A stretch of DNA of 37,586 nt. Source: Burkholderia sp. E7m39 (GTDB lineage: Bacteria > Pseudomonadota > Gammaproteobacteria > Burkholderiales > Burkholderiaceae). Under the pieces are notes generated by a model. That model saw only the letters and a program-made list of their open reading frames with translations, was not told the origin of the DNA and ran no database searches. Positions 29,870 to 37,586 of the stretch are shown in pieces. The position numbers and the translations under genes are program-made. The DNA lies in assembly GCA_001319865.1 (NCBI GenBank), contig BBSL01000324.1, positions 1-37,586 on the forward strand, in the 5' to 3' direction. Every line of letters starts with the position of its first letter. Position 1 is the first letter of the stretch.

Positions 29870-32815
29870 ATGACAAGCGTTAAGTGGGCGTTTCGCGACC
29901 GATTGACCGGCTGGGCTTTCCGGCGGTTCTCCGTGTACGTCGCGCCATTCGTGATTGCGCTCGGCAGCATCGCTGTCATGCTGTGGGCGCCTCGCCAGTT
30001 CGATACGACGGGAATGGCCGCGCTCAGCTTTCCCGTTGTCGCGGACCCGTCGGCGACGCTGTCCCCCGCTGCTGCCATGACCCGCCTGCGCGATGTCGCG
30101 CCCACCGCACGCTTCAGCACGCATCTGGCGGAAACGCCGTTCTGGTTCCTGCTCACCGTGCCTGCTTTGGAGAGCGAGGGTGCAGCCTTCATCGACTTGC
30201 CGTCGCGGCACGCGCAAACGATGTCGTGCTGGCGCGCGACGCCCGACCTGCCCTTGCTCGGCACGGGCGACCGTCACGGCACGAGCGGCGACATGAGCGC
30301 CAACAAGGCCGGCTACGCGCTCAGGCTCGACGAGCATGTTCCCAATCAGCAGATTCTCTGCCGGGGCACTTTCTCCGGTCCCGCCTATATCACGGCTTCC
30401 GCGTTGAGCCGCGACAAGCTCGATGTCACGACGCTCGATTTCCAGCAGAGCGCATCGCTGATCACGGGCGGCCTGCTGACGCTCGCGATCTTCGTGTTCG
30501 TGACGGCCATCATCAATCGCGAATGGACGTACGTGATTTTTGCCGCATGGCTCATCGGCAATCTCCGGCTGAGCGCCAATGCGATGGGCTTCGACACCGA
30601 ATGGCTGGGCCGGCTCATCCCGCCCAACCACATCGCGTTCTTGCGTGAATTCACGTTCGCGGCCTATTACGTGCTGACCACGACGCTCTTCGTCGAGCTG
30701 TTTCGCCGCGAACTGAAAGCGATCGGCCTGCGCTGGAGCCTGCATGCCGTGCGCTACGGCGGCTGCGTGCTGATGCTTGCCGCGTTCACGCTGAGCTACG
30801 CGCACTTCATTCCCGTGCTGTGGGCAAGCGCGAGCTTCTGCATTCTCGTGCTGACCTACTTCCTCGCGCAGCTGGTCACGAAGGCGCGCTCGCGCACCGT
30901 GCTCTGGTATGTCGCGTCGATGGCCATCGTGCTGTTCGCGACGCTGTCCGAAGTGCTGGCGGCCGCGTTCGGCCTGAAAGCGCTCGCGGGCACGCATAGC
31001 CCGGTCGTGACGGCGCTGTCGTCGAGCATGCTGTGCGCGTTCGCGATTGCCGAACGCATGCGCGAAGAGCGCGAGCGCCGCCGGCAAATGCAGATCGAAT
31101 TGCGCAACACGTACGACGTCACGCCCATCGGCCTCTTCACGCTGAACGAAGAAAGCCGCTTCGTCCGCGCCAATCCGGCCTTGCACACGATGCTGGGCCT
31201 GCCGCATCAGCAGTACGGCACGCATCGCTGGGGGGACTACTTCGCGCCGGGCGCCGAGCGCGCGCTTCGCGAACTGCTGGAGCGCGACGACTCGGCGTCG
31301 ATCGAAATCGACGGTGCGGCGAGCACGAAGACCGACACGCGGCGCTACTCGCTGCGGGCGATTCGCGCAAACGGTTTCATCGAAGGCTCGCTCGAAGACG
31401 TGACGGACCGTTCGAAAGCAGTCGAGCGGCTGCACTTTCTCGCCGAGCACGATCCCCTCACGGGCCTCCTGAACCGTCGCGGCATCGAACACGCCATCGA
31501 CCGGCAATGCAGCGAAAGCGGCCCGTGGGCGCTTGCCTACCTCGATCTCGACCGCTTCAAGCTGTTCAACGACCTGTTCGGCCACGGCACCGGCGACGAA
31601 ATCCTGCGGCACGTCGCGGCGCGGCTCGTGGAGCGTCTGGGCGCGCATGTTCCCATCGGGCGCATCGGCGGCGACGAGTTCGTGTGCGTGCTCGCGGACA
31701 TGTCGATCGACGATGCCATCGCGCGTTGCCGCGAACTCGTCACGGCGCTGAACGCCGCGCCCTTTCACGTCGACACGCGCGCGTTCCAGGTGAGGGGCTC
31801 GATCGGCGTCGTCGAGTGCTCGCAAGGCGAACGGGTGCTGGACGCCCTCGCCTTCGCCGACCGTGCGTGCCGCGCGGCGAAGCGCGGCGGCAATGCGCGC
31901 CTCGTGGCGCTGCGCAAGGGCGCGCCCGCCTTCGAGGAACGCGCCGCCGAAATCAATCTGATCGAGTCGCTGGGACAAAGCCGGCTGCCCGAAGGCCTGT
32001 TCCTCGTGATGCAGCCGATCATGTCGATGCGCTCGCCCGCCGATGCCCTCGACTTCGAAGTGCTGCTGCGTCTGCGCACGGCGGACGGCTCGGTGGCGAC
32101 AGCCGCGAAGCTGATCGCGGCCGCCGAAGACTCCGGGACGATCATCGCCATCGACCGCTGGGTGCTGTCGACCACGCTCGCATGGCTCAGCGAAAACCGA
32201 GCGTCGCTACCCAACACCTGCTTCGTGTGCGTGAATCTGAGCGGCGGCTCGCTCAACGACGAGCACTTCCTCGACGAACTGTTCGCGCTGTTCTCGCGTC
32301 ACGAAGACGTCGTCCATTACCTGTGCATCGAGATCACGGAAAGCGTCGCGCTGCACGACCTCGAACACACGGAGCGCTTCATCGCGCGCGTGCACGACAT
32401 GGGCGCGAAGATCGCGATCGACGATTTCGGCGCCGGTCAGACATCGTTGCGCTACCTGAAGAAGCTGTCGGCCGATGCGCTGAAGATCGACGGCGAGTTC
32501 GTGCGCACGATGTGCAACCATCCCGCCGACATCGCGATCGTCGAAGCGATCATCACGCTCGCGCGCAATCTGGGCATGCGCAGCATCGCCGAGTGGGTCG
32601 AAGACTTCGAGACGTTGCGCGCGCTGAACGAACTGGGCGTCGACTACGTGCAGGGGTTCGGCATTGCGAAACCGCAAGAGGCGAAGGACATTCTCGCGGC
32701 GTCCTCCGCTGCGAGCTTCGTGACCAACGCCGAGGTCACGCGCTATCTGCAGGCACAGCAGACGCTGCGCCGCGGTGGCGACAGCCAGCGCATCGAAAGC
32801 GAAAGCGCGATCTGA
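29870..32815 (+). CDS. 7TMR-DISM-like sensor with PAS, GGDEF and EAL domains
   Basis: A 981-residue membrane protein. A signal-anchor (VYVAPFVIALGSIAVML) is followed by a periplasmic part of about 170 residues, then seven hydrophobic segments (about 190-390), a coiled linker (AERMREERERRRQMQIELRN), and a PAS domain (about 410-530). GGDEF follows at 600-604 (RIGGDEFVC, after DLDRFKLFNDLFGHGTGDEI), then an EAL domain. EAL reads EVL (730-732); the metal-binding ITESVAL and DDFGAGQTSLRY (851-862) are retained. It should make and/or break cyclic-di-GMP in response to a periplasmic or membrane signal. No obvious RxxD inhibitory site precedes GGDEF. ATG 29870 follows GGAGAAGGG. The gene follows the acyltransferase gene and probably responds to related cues. 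Confidence 0.88.
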   Translation: MTSVKWAFRDRLTGWAFRRFSVYVAPFVIALGSIAVMLWAPRQFDTTGMAALSFPVVADPSATLSPAAAMTRLRDVAPTARFSTHLAETPFWFLLTVPALESEGAAFIDLPSRHAQTMSCWRATPDLPLLGTGDRHGTSGDMSANKAGYALRLDEHVPNQQILCRGTFSGPAYITASALSRDKLDVTTLDFQQSASLITGGLLTLAIFVFVTAIINREWTYVIFAAWLIGNLRLSANAMGFDTEWLGRLIPPNHIAFLREFTFAAYYVLTTTLFVELFRRELKAIGLRWSLHAVRYGGCVLMLAAFTLSYAHFIPVLWASASFCILVLTYFLAQLVTKARSRTVLWYVASMAIVLFATLSEVLAAAFGLKALAGTHSPVVTALSSSMLCAFAIAERMREERERRRQMQIELRNTYDVTPIGLFTLNEESRFVRANPALHTMLGLPHQQYGTHRWGDYFAPGAERALRELLERDDSASIEIDGAASTKTDTRRYSLRAIRANGFIEGSLEDVTDRSKAVERLHFLAEHDPLTGLLNRRGIEHAIDRQCSESGPWALAYLDLDRFKLFNDLFGHGTGDEILRHVAARLVERLGAHVPIGRIGGDEFVCVLADMSIDDAIARCRELVTALNAAPFHVDTRAFQVRGSIGVVECSQGERVLDALAFADRACRAAKRGGNARLVALRKGAPAFEERAAEINLIESLGQSRLPEGLFLVMQPIMSMRSPADALDFEVLLRLRTADGSVATAAKLIAAAEDSGTIIAIDRWVLSTTLAWLSENRASLPNTCFVCVNLSGGSLNDEHFLDELFALFSRHEDVVHYLCIEITESVALHDLEHTERFIARVHDMGAKIAIDDFGAGQTSLRYLKKLSADALKIDGEFVRTMCNHPADIAIVEAIITLARNLGMRSIAEWVEDFETLRALNELGVDYVQGFGIAKPQEAKDILAASSAASFVTNAEVTRYLQAQQTLRRGGDSQRIESESAI

Positions 32816-32857
32816 GGCAGTTCAACGCGGCGGGTGCCGTCCACAGCGGGGCACGCC

Positions 32858-33859
32858 TCAAGACGGCCCCGGCTGCTTCTCCCGTTCCGCGCGCCGCCAG
32901 TCGGCGGGCGTCATGCCCAGATGCTGCGTGAAGGCGCGCCTGAACGCAGCCACGGACTGATAGCCGACGCGCTCGGCCACCAGCTCGGTGGAAACGCCCG
33001 GCTGTTTCAACTCGTTGGCGGCGAGCGCCATTCTCACATCCGTTAGCAGTTCGCTTGGCGAGCGTCCGACCTTGTCCTGGAAGTGGCGAAGCAACGTCGC
33101 GCGCGACATGCTGCAACGCTGGGACAACTCCGACAGCGTCCACGGATGCGCGGGCTCGTTGAAGATGACGGCCAGTGCGGGCGCGAGGCGCGGATGTCCC
33201 GCGAGCGCCAGCAAACCAGTGGGCGCTTCGTCGGACTCGCTGGCCATGCGCAGCGCGAGCGCGAAAAGCGCGGTCGACAGCGCATTGAGCATCGCGTAGC
33301 CGCCCAGGTTGTCCGCGGCAGATTCCGCCCGCATCATCGTCACGAGCGCGTTTAGCTGCGCGAGGGTGTCGCCGTCGGGCGAACCTTTTAATGAACCCTT
33401 CGACGCACCCCTTGCCTCCCGATCCGGCGCCGCAGTCCGGATGACAAGCCGTTGTGGAAGATACGCGCGAATCAACCGGTCGTGCGGCGGCGCCAGCACT
33501 ATCCGTCCGCACAGCATATCGAGGCGCTCACCTGTGCCCTTGTTCTCGCTGATGATCAGATTCAACGCTTCGCGTTCGCGCGCAGGCTTTGGCCGCGCGC
33601 CGCTGCCATCGTGAAGGATGTGGGCGGAGCCGTGCGTGAGCATCACGATGTCGCCCGCGCCAAGCTGCTGCGGCTTGCCTTTGCCTCGCGTCTCCAGGAT
33701 GGCCGATCCGCTGAGCACGATGTGATACGGCATCTCGCCTGGGTCGGAATCGCCGTAGATGACCTGCCACGGTGCGCCATAGGAACAGCGAAGCTCAAGC
33801 TGGCCGCGCACCGTCATCATGCCGAGCAACCGGCTCAGCCAATCAAGTGTGAGTGACAT
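32858..33859 (-). CDS. AraC-family transcriptional regulator
   Basis: A 333-residue regulator. The N-terminal cupin-type ligand domain (about 1-190) has LRCSYGAPWQVIYGDSDPGE and IVMLTHGSAHILHDG, typical of the AraC_binding_2/cupin_6 group. The C-terminal double helix-turn-helix (about 235-330) contains LSELSQRCSMSRATLLRHFQ and the family signature VAERVGYQSVAAFRRAFTQH then LGMTPADWRR. It is divergent from the AhpD-like gene and shares a 111-bp promoter region with a 9-bp inverted repeat. It probably activates that gene; the ligand is unknown. ATG 33859 is the only good start. Confidence 0.92.
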   Translation of the reverse strand: MSLTLDWLSRLLGMMTVRGQLELRCSYGAPWQVIYGDSDPGEMPYHIVLSGSAILETRGKGKPQQLGAGDIVMLTHGSAHILHDGSGARPKPAREREALNLIISENKGTGERLDMLCGRIVLAPPHDRLIRAYLPQRLVIRTAAPDREARGASKGSLKGSPDGDTLAQLNALVTMMRAESAADNLGGYAMLNALSTALFALALRMASESDEAPTGLLALAGHPRLAPALAVIFNEPAHPWTLSELSQRCSMSRATLLRHFQDKVGRSPSELLTDVRMALAANELKQPGVSTELVAERVGYQSVAAFRRAFTQHLGMTPADWRRAEREKQPGPS

Positions 33860-33866
33860 GTCTGCC

Positions 33867-33924
33867 TCGATTGATATTTTCGAGCATCATATTGACAATT
33901 TTCAGGCTCAACAAGATCAATCGA
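33867..33924. promoter_or_regulatory. Long-range 9-bp inverted repeat and promoter elements in the AraC/AhpD gap
   Basis: TCGATTGAT (33867-33875) and ATCAATCGA (33916-33924) are perfect inverted copies with a 40-bp spacer. A consensus -35 TTGACA (33892-33897) lies between them, with a weak -10 near 33916-33921 overlapping the right arm. This fits a looping or activation site for the divergent AraC regulator. The exact promoter is inferred. Confidence 0.5.
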
Positions 33925-33970
33925 CGACCCCAAAGTGGAGGCTCCCAACCACCACCGAATGAGGTCGAAC

Positions 33971-34510
33971 ATGAGTCGCATCGCTATCCCCGCAGTGACG
34001 AACGCCACGGGCGCCACCGCCGACGTTTACGCACGGGTCCGGAAAATCGCTGGCGGCAGCGTGCCGAACCTGTTTGCGGCGCTAGGCCATCTTGCGCCCG
34101 CAACGCTCAATGCCGCGCTGGACGCCGAAGGCGCGTTGGCATCGAGCAGTCTGAGCAAACAGGATCTCGAAACCATCAAGCTGCTCGTCAGCGAGCAGAC
34201 GGGTTGCGATTACTGCGTGGCCGCGCACGTGATGCTGGGCAAGATGACGGGCCTTTCGCCGGAAGCGCTCAGACAGATTCGCGCGGGCGCGGCGACGGGT
34301 GACGCAAAGCGCGATGCGCTTGTTCGCTTCGTGCTGAACCTGCAGGCGACGCGCGGCACGATCGCCGAAAGCGAGCTGGCGGCCATTCGCGCAGCCGGTT
34401 ATACGGACGCGCAGCTGGCTGAAATATCGCTGGCAATCGCGATGACGATTTTCACCAACACGTTCAATCGCATCAACGATACGGACGTCGATTTCCCGCC
34501 CGTCAAGTGA
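33971..34510 (+). CDS. AhpD-like carboxymuconolactone decarboxylase-family protein
   Basis: A 179-residue helical protein. The redox motif C79-x-x-C82-x-x-x-H86 (TGCDYCVAAHVMLG) is that of AhpD-like alkylhydroperoxidases in the CMD family. KRDALVRFVLNLQATRG and AEISLAIAMTIFTNTFNRI complete the fold. It probably reduces peroxides or acts as a thiol-disulfide protein in the cytoplasm. Pairing of such a gene with an AraC regulator and a quinone oxidoreductase suggests a response to reactive electrophiles or quinones; this is inference. ATG 33971 follows GAGG at 7 bases. Confidence 0.9.
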   Translation: MSRIAIPAVTNATGATADVYARVRKIAGGSVPNLFAALGHLAPATLNAALDAEGALASSSLSKQDLETIKLLVSEQTGCDYCVAAHVMLGKMTGLSPEALRQIRAGAATGDAKRDALVRFVLNLQATRGTIAESELAAIRAAGYTDAQLAEISLAIAMTIFTNTFNRINDTDVDFPPVK

Positions 34511-34609
34511 TGCGCGCGACGGCGGGCGGCGCGTGAGCCGGTCACGCCCCGCGCGCCGTTCGCAGCAGACCAGTCAGTATTTCCGTCGATCAGGCGCTTT
34601 CAGCGCGGA

Positions 34610-34635
34610 GTTCTTCACCGCATTCGGTGAAGAAC
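34610..34635. terminator. Terminator-like hairpin between convergent genes
   Basis: GTTCTTCACCG (34610-34620) and CGGTGAAGAAC (34625-34635) form a perfect 11-bp stem with a CATT loop. It lies between the convergent AhpD-like and quinone-oxidoreductase-type genes. There is no T-run, so termination might be Rho-dependent or weak; position and symmetry favour a transcription-end role. Confidence 0.6.
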
Positions 34636-34660
34636 CGCCCAGCGCCTGCTCCTTCAGCCT

Positions 34661-35650
34661 TCAAACAGTCACAACGATGCGGCCGAAATGCGCATTACGC
34701 TCCAGTGCCGCATGCGCTTCCGATATCTGCGCGAATGCGTAGCGGTCCGCGATCACGGTGCGCAGCGCGCCCGTGCGCAAGCCGTCGAAGATAAACGCGG
34801 CGGCATCGGCTTGCCGTTGCGCATCCGTGGTCGTCGCAAAGAGGTTGTAGCCGTGCACGGTGATGCGCTTGTAGAGCAGCGGCAGCACCGGCAGCACGGT
34901 GTCGTCGGGACTTAAGGCGCCGTATAGCAGGATCGTGCCGCCCGCGCGCGTCGCCTCGATCAGCCGCGCAAACGTCTTGCCGCCGACGGGATCGAACACG
35001 AGATCCGCGCCGCGTCCATCTGTGATGCGCTGCACGGCTTCGACGAGATCTTCTGTTTCCGTCGCGATCACATGGTCCGCGCCGAGCGCAAGCAGCGCGT
35101 CGCGCTTGTCCTCGGTCCGCGTGAGCGCAACGGCCGTCGCGCCCAGACGCTTCGCCACCTGCATCGCGCCGATGCCCACGCCGCTCGACGCCGCAGGAAT
35201 CAGCACGACGTCGCCCGCCTTGAGCCGTCCGCCCTCGGTAAAGGCGGCATACGGCGTCACGAACACGTTCCAGATGGCGACGGCGTCTTCGTGCGAAAGC
35301 CACGCGGGAGTTTTGACGACGGCATGCGCGGGCGCGAGCACGAGCTCGCCGTACATGCCGTAGTCGTTCATCGAAAACGACGGCACGGTGCTGACGGCAT
35401 CGCCCACTGCAACGTGCGTGACGTTCGAACCGATCGCCTCCACCACACCCGACGACTCATAGCCGACGCGCGCCGGCAGCCGTGCAGGCTCGACATATTC
35501 GCCGCGTCGCCACATCGACTCGGCGCGGTTCAGGCCAATCGCTTTCACGCGGATGCGCACTTCGTTCGCCGCGGGCTGGGGGACGGCTGTTTCCGTGAAC
35601 TCGAATACTTCGGGACCGCCGTGCCGCGCGAACGTCACTACCTTTGCCAT
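34661..35650 (-). CDS. Zinc-independent MDR oxidoreductase (quinone oxidoreductase type)
   Basis: A 329-residue medium-chain dehydrogenase/reductase. It shows IGLNRAESMWRRGEY in the substrate domain, GYESSGVVEAIGSNV, and the NADP-binding VLIPAASSGVGIGAMQVAKRLGA with a following basic region (RTEDKRDALLALGADHVI). The catalytic-zinc cysteine and histidine of alcohol dehydrogenases are absent, which fits the NADPH:quinone/enal reductase branch. It probably reduces quinones or reactive enals. The start at ATG 35650 follows AAGGAAA at about 7 bases. It is convergent with the AhpD-like gene and might share its stress. Confidence 0.92.
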   Translation of the reverse strand: MAKVVTFARHGGPEVFEFTETAVPQPAANEVRIRVKAIGLNRAESMWRRGEYVEPARLPARVGYESSGVVEAIGSNVTHVAVGDAVSTVPSFSMNDYGMYGELVLAPAHAVVKTPAWLSHEDAVAIWNVFVTPYAAFTEGGRLKAGDVVLIPAASSGVGIGAMQVAKRLGATAVALTRTEDKRDALLALGADHVIATETEDLVEAVQRITDGRGADLVFDPVGGKTFARLIEATRAGGTILLYGALSPDDTVLPVLPLLYKRITVHGYNLFATTTDAQRQADAAAFIFDGLRTGALRTVIADRYAFAQISEAHAALERNAHFGRIVVTV

Positions 35651-36068
35651 GATCGTTTCCTTTCGTTCAATCGTGAAGAAGGCGCGGCGCGAATAGCCGC
35701 GCGCTTCAGGTGAGTGTCACTATCGGAAGGTGCGTCCCGTCGATCATCGTGGCAGGCACGACATGAGTATTCCCGCCGCGCCAACAATCGCCGCGAGGCA
35801 TGTGCAATGGGCGTCGCGCGATTGCGGACACGTTATCCGCATTGAGCGCACCAGTAAACCGTTTCTCCATTGACGGCTCGCGTGTACAGTCGCGCGGGGC
35901 ATCGGCTGGCCAGGCTTGGCCTGGAATTTGCATGCGACAAACCGGTATGAAAAATGCTGCTTCACCAAGCTGCGATCTGCGATCCGTCGATCCGGCGTGC
36001 ATGCCGGCGCACGGTCGCCGATCCGTAGCGCCCCGATGCCGACTGCATCGATCACTTGAGCCGAGACG
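35651..36068. other. Intergenic region before the sensor kinase
   Basis: A 418-bp gap with no supported gene. It has short inverted repeats (for example GCGCGGC...GCCGCGC at 35682-35702) and a TTGACG at 35873-35878 without a good -10 partner. Open frames here lack ribosome sites and look like GC-rich noise. Confidence 0.55.
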
Positions 36069-37586
36069 ATGAGCGCCCCATTGAAGCGACCCGTTGACGT
36101 GCAGTTCGATGACAAAGCCTTGCCGGAGAATCGGCTGCCCTTCCGGAACTTCGCGCGCACGCGCAAGGTACTGTTTCTGATGCTGGCGGCGACGGTAGTT
36201 CTTGCCGTCGGATGCCTTACGGGATACGGCTACTACACATACCAGCAGCGTTACGGCAATGCCGTCGACGCAAGCGAGCGCATGAGCCGCGTTGCTCAGG
36301 AACAGGCGCTGAAGGTGATGGATCTGAATGCAGAAATCGTCTCGCGCGTGGACGAACTCCTCGGCGATATGACGGACGACCAGATCGCCAGGAACGAGTC
36401 CGCCATTCATCAGCGCCTCGAAAAGATCGGCGGCAGCTTTCCTCAGCTCGAGGCCATTTCCATCTTCGATGCGTCGGGTCGACTCGCCGCGAGCAGCCGC
36501 GTCTATCCTGTCCCGTCCGTCAACATCCAGGACCGGGACGACTTCATCAACGCGCGCCGCTACCAGCCGGAACCGTATGTGTCGTTGCCACTGCAGGCGA
36601 GCATATCGAAGGCGAGCATCTTCAATATCTCGCGGGCTCGCAGCGGGCCCGACGGCCAGTTTGCGGGCGTCATCGCGCTGGCATTGCGTCGCGACTATTT
36701 CTCCAGCTTCTATCAAAAGCTGATCGATGAAGATGCTGTGAGCTTCATCGGGCTTTACCGGCGCGATGGTTCCCTGCTGTCGAGCTATCCCGCCAATGCG
36801 CCAGGTGCGGACGCACTGGAATCCAACATGTTCGCCAATGCGTTTTCGCGCAACGAATCCATCGGCCAGTTCAGCACGCCAGCATTTTCTGACGGGCAGA
36901 TGCGCTTTGTCGCGTATCGCCGGGTCGACAACTATGGTCTGTATGTCGCAGTCGGCTTTCCCGTGGCCGAACTGCATGCGGCCTGGCTGCACCACTTCCT
37001 TTTTATCTGCGCGCTGACGGGCCTGCCCTGTATCGGCATCTGGCTGCTGATCGGCTTTTCGCTGATGCAGCTGTCGACGGAGGAAAGAGCGTGGCGGCAA
37101 TGGCGCAACGAGGCGGAACGCCGCTTCGACGCCGAGGAAGCGGCACGGCAGTCGCAGCGTGCAAGCGCGCTGGGCAATCTCGTCGCCAGCGTCGCCCATG
37201 ACGTGAACAATTATCTGGTGATCGTCAAATCGAACACTGCTCTCGCGCGGGCCAAAAACTACAACGACACCGAAACCGAGCTGACGTCGATCGAACGCGC
37301 GACGCGCGGCGTCGAAAGCCTGGTTCGAACCTTGATGGGCTCCGCGCGAAAACGGCCCGTGAAGCTCGCGAATGTGAACCTTGCGCGCGTGCTGCCGAGC
37401 ATGCTCCAGATCGTCCAGTCGACCGTCGGCGACTCCGTCGTCGTCAGCATCGATGTCGCGCCGGACATCTGGCCCATCCGCACCGATATCGCCGAACTCG
37501 AACTGGCCATCGTGAACCTCGCGCTCAATGCGCGCGACGCGATGCCTCGTGGCGGACGGTTTTCCGTGCGGGCGCAGAACATGGAG
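36069..37586 (+). CDS. Sensor histidine kinase with periplasmic dCache-like domain (C-terminus missing)
   Basis: 506 residues are visible; the frame is still open at the window end. The order is a cytoplasmic start, a membrane segment (about 34-55), a periplasmic sensor of about 245 residues (FPQLEAISIFDASGRLAASS and a second FIGLYRRDGSLLSSYP, two PAS-like units typical of dCache), a second membrane segment (about 305-330), and a coiled linker (AERRFDAEEAARQSQRA). The dimerisation helix has H377 in SVAHDVNNYLVIVKSN, and the N-box is VNLALNARDAMPRGG (N487). HD-x-NN H-boxes are found in hybrid kinases, so a receiver domain may follow. ATG 36069 has only a weak ribosome site. Confidence 0.9.
   Translation, partial: MSAPLKRPVDVQFDDKALPENRLPFRNFARTRKVLFLMLAATVVLAVGCLTGYGYYTYQQRYGNAVDASERMSRVAQEQALKVMDLNAEIVSRVDELLGDMTDDQIARNESAIHQRLEKIGGSFPQLEAISIFDASGRLAASSRVYPVPSVNIQDRDDFINARRYQPEPYVSLPLQASISKASIFNISRARSGPDGQFAGVIALALRRDYFSSFYQKLIDEDAVSFIGLYRRDGSLLSSYPANAPGADALESNMFANAFSRNESIGQFSTPAFSDGQMRFVAYRRVDNYGLYVAVGFPVAELHAAWLHHFLFICALTGLPCIGIWLLIGFSLMQLSTEERAWRQWRNEAERRFDAEEAARQSQRASALGNLVASVAHDVNNYLVIVKSNTALARAKNYNDTETELTSIERATRGVESLVRTLMGSARKRPVKLANVNLARVLPSMLQIVQSTVGDSVVVSIDVAPDIWPIRTDIAELELAIVNLALNARDAMPRGGRFSVRAQNME

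Noticed and set aside
29798..31978. Long minus-strand frame (726 aa) antisense to the GGDEF/EAL gene
   Set aside because: Arg/Gln/His-rich shadow; the plus strand has complete 7TM, PAS and GGDEF motifs.
35706..37199. Minus-strand frame (497 aa) overlapping the sensor kinase
   Set aside because: The plus strand encodes an unbroken 506-residue kinase with H-box and N-box; the minus reading is a shadow.

Overview
The window is high-GC proteobacterial chromosome with GCG/CGC-rich codon use, short intergenic gaps and AGGAGG/AAGGAG-type ribosome sites. The gene content (phnSTW aminoethylphosphonate genes with a DeoR regulator, a secreted L,D-transpeptidase, an S53/S10 peptidase pair, a PAS/GGDEF/EAL protein, many LysR/AraC/Lrp regulators) points to a betaproteobacterium of the Burkholderiaceae, most likely Paraburkholderia or a close relative. 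This assignment rests on gene content and style, not on a marker gene. I see no rRNA, tRNA, CRISPR array, insertion sequence, phage gene or replication origin.

Layout. 1-3727: 2-aminoethylphosphonate (AEP) uptake and transamination. phnS and phnT (cut by the left edge) run leftwards, phnW runs rightwards, and a DeoR-type regulator faces phnW. A strong hairpin and a 13-bp tandem repeat separate phnS from phnT. 4010-6643: a UbiB-like protein that has lost its kinase motifs, then an EamA exporter. 6675-6869: five 39-bp tandem repeats. 6926-9507: L,D-transpeptidase, NAD synthetase and an RRM protein. 9712-14296: a leftward run of a small secreted protein, an HNH-like secreted protein, an S10 carboxypeptidase and an S53 sedolisin. 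14579-17512: small housekeeping or hypothetical genes (DUF1993, YnfA, DUF1289, a LysE exporter with its divergent Lrp regulator, a small helical protein).

17750-22698: a rightward operon of histidine phosphatase-fold protein, APH-like kinase, SDR and acyl-CoA dehydrogenase, followed by a LysR gene. The kinase and dehydrogenase correspond to the two domains fused in ACAD10/ACAD11 and to LvaA/LvaC of levulinate catabolism, so this is probably a phosphorylation-dependent route for hydroxyacyl-CoAs. 22889-24156: an EnvZ-type histidine kinase that is both frameshifted and missing its phosphoacceptor histidine. It precedes a COG4705 membrane protein built from four internal repeats. 25129-28412: an orphan MetQ-type binding protein, a small secreted protein, a bidirectional terminator and ilvD on the opposite strand.

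28938-32815: a FeeM/AHL-synthase-like N-acyltransferase followed by a 981-residue 7TMR-DISM/PAS/GGDEF/EAL protein, a candidate pairing of signal synthesis with cyclic-di-GMP signalling. 32858-35650: an AraC regulator divergent from an AhpD-like protein, then a quinone oxidoreductase-type MDR gene. 36069-end: a dCache-type sensor histidine kinase running off the right edge.

The best candidates for something undescribed are the phosphatase/kinase/SDR/dehydrogenase operon, the acyltransferase plus GGDEF/EAL pair, and three proteins on enzyme folds that have lost key catalytic residues (the UbiB-like protein, the histidine kinase and the histidine phosphatase). The window also carries several intergenic minisatellites with 13-bp or 39-bp periods.
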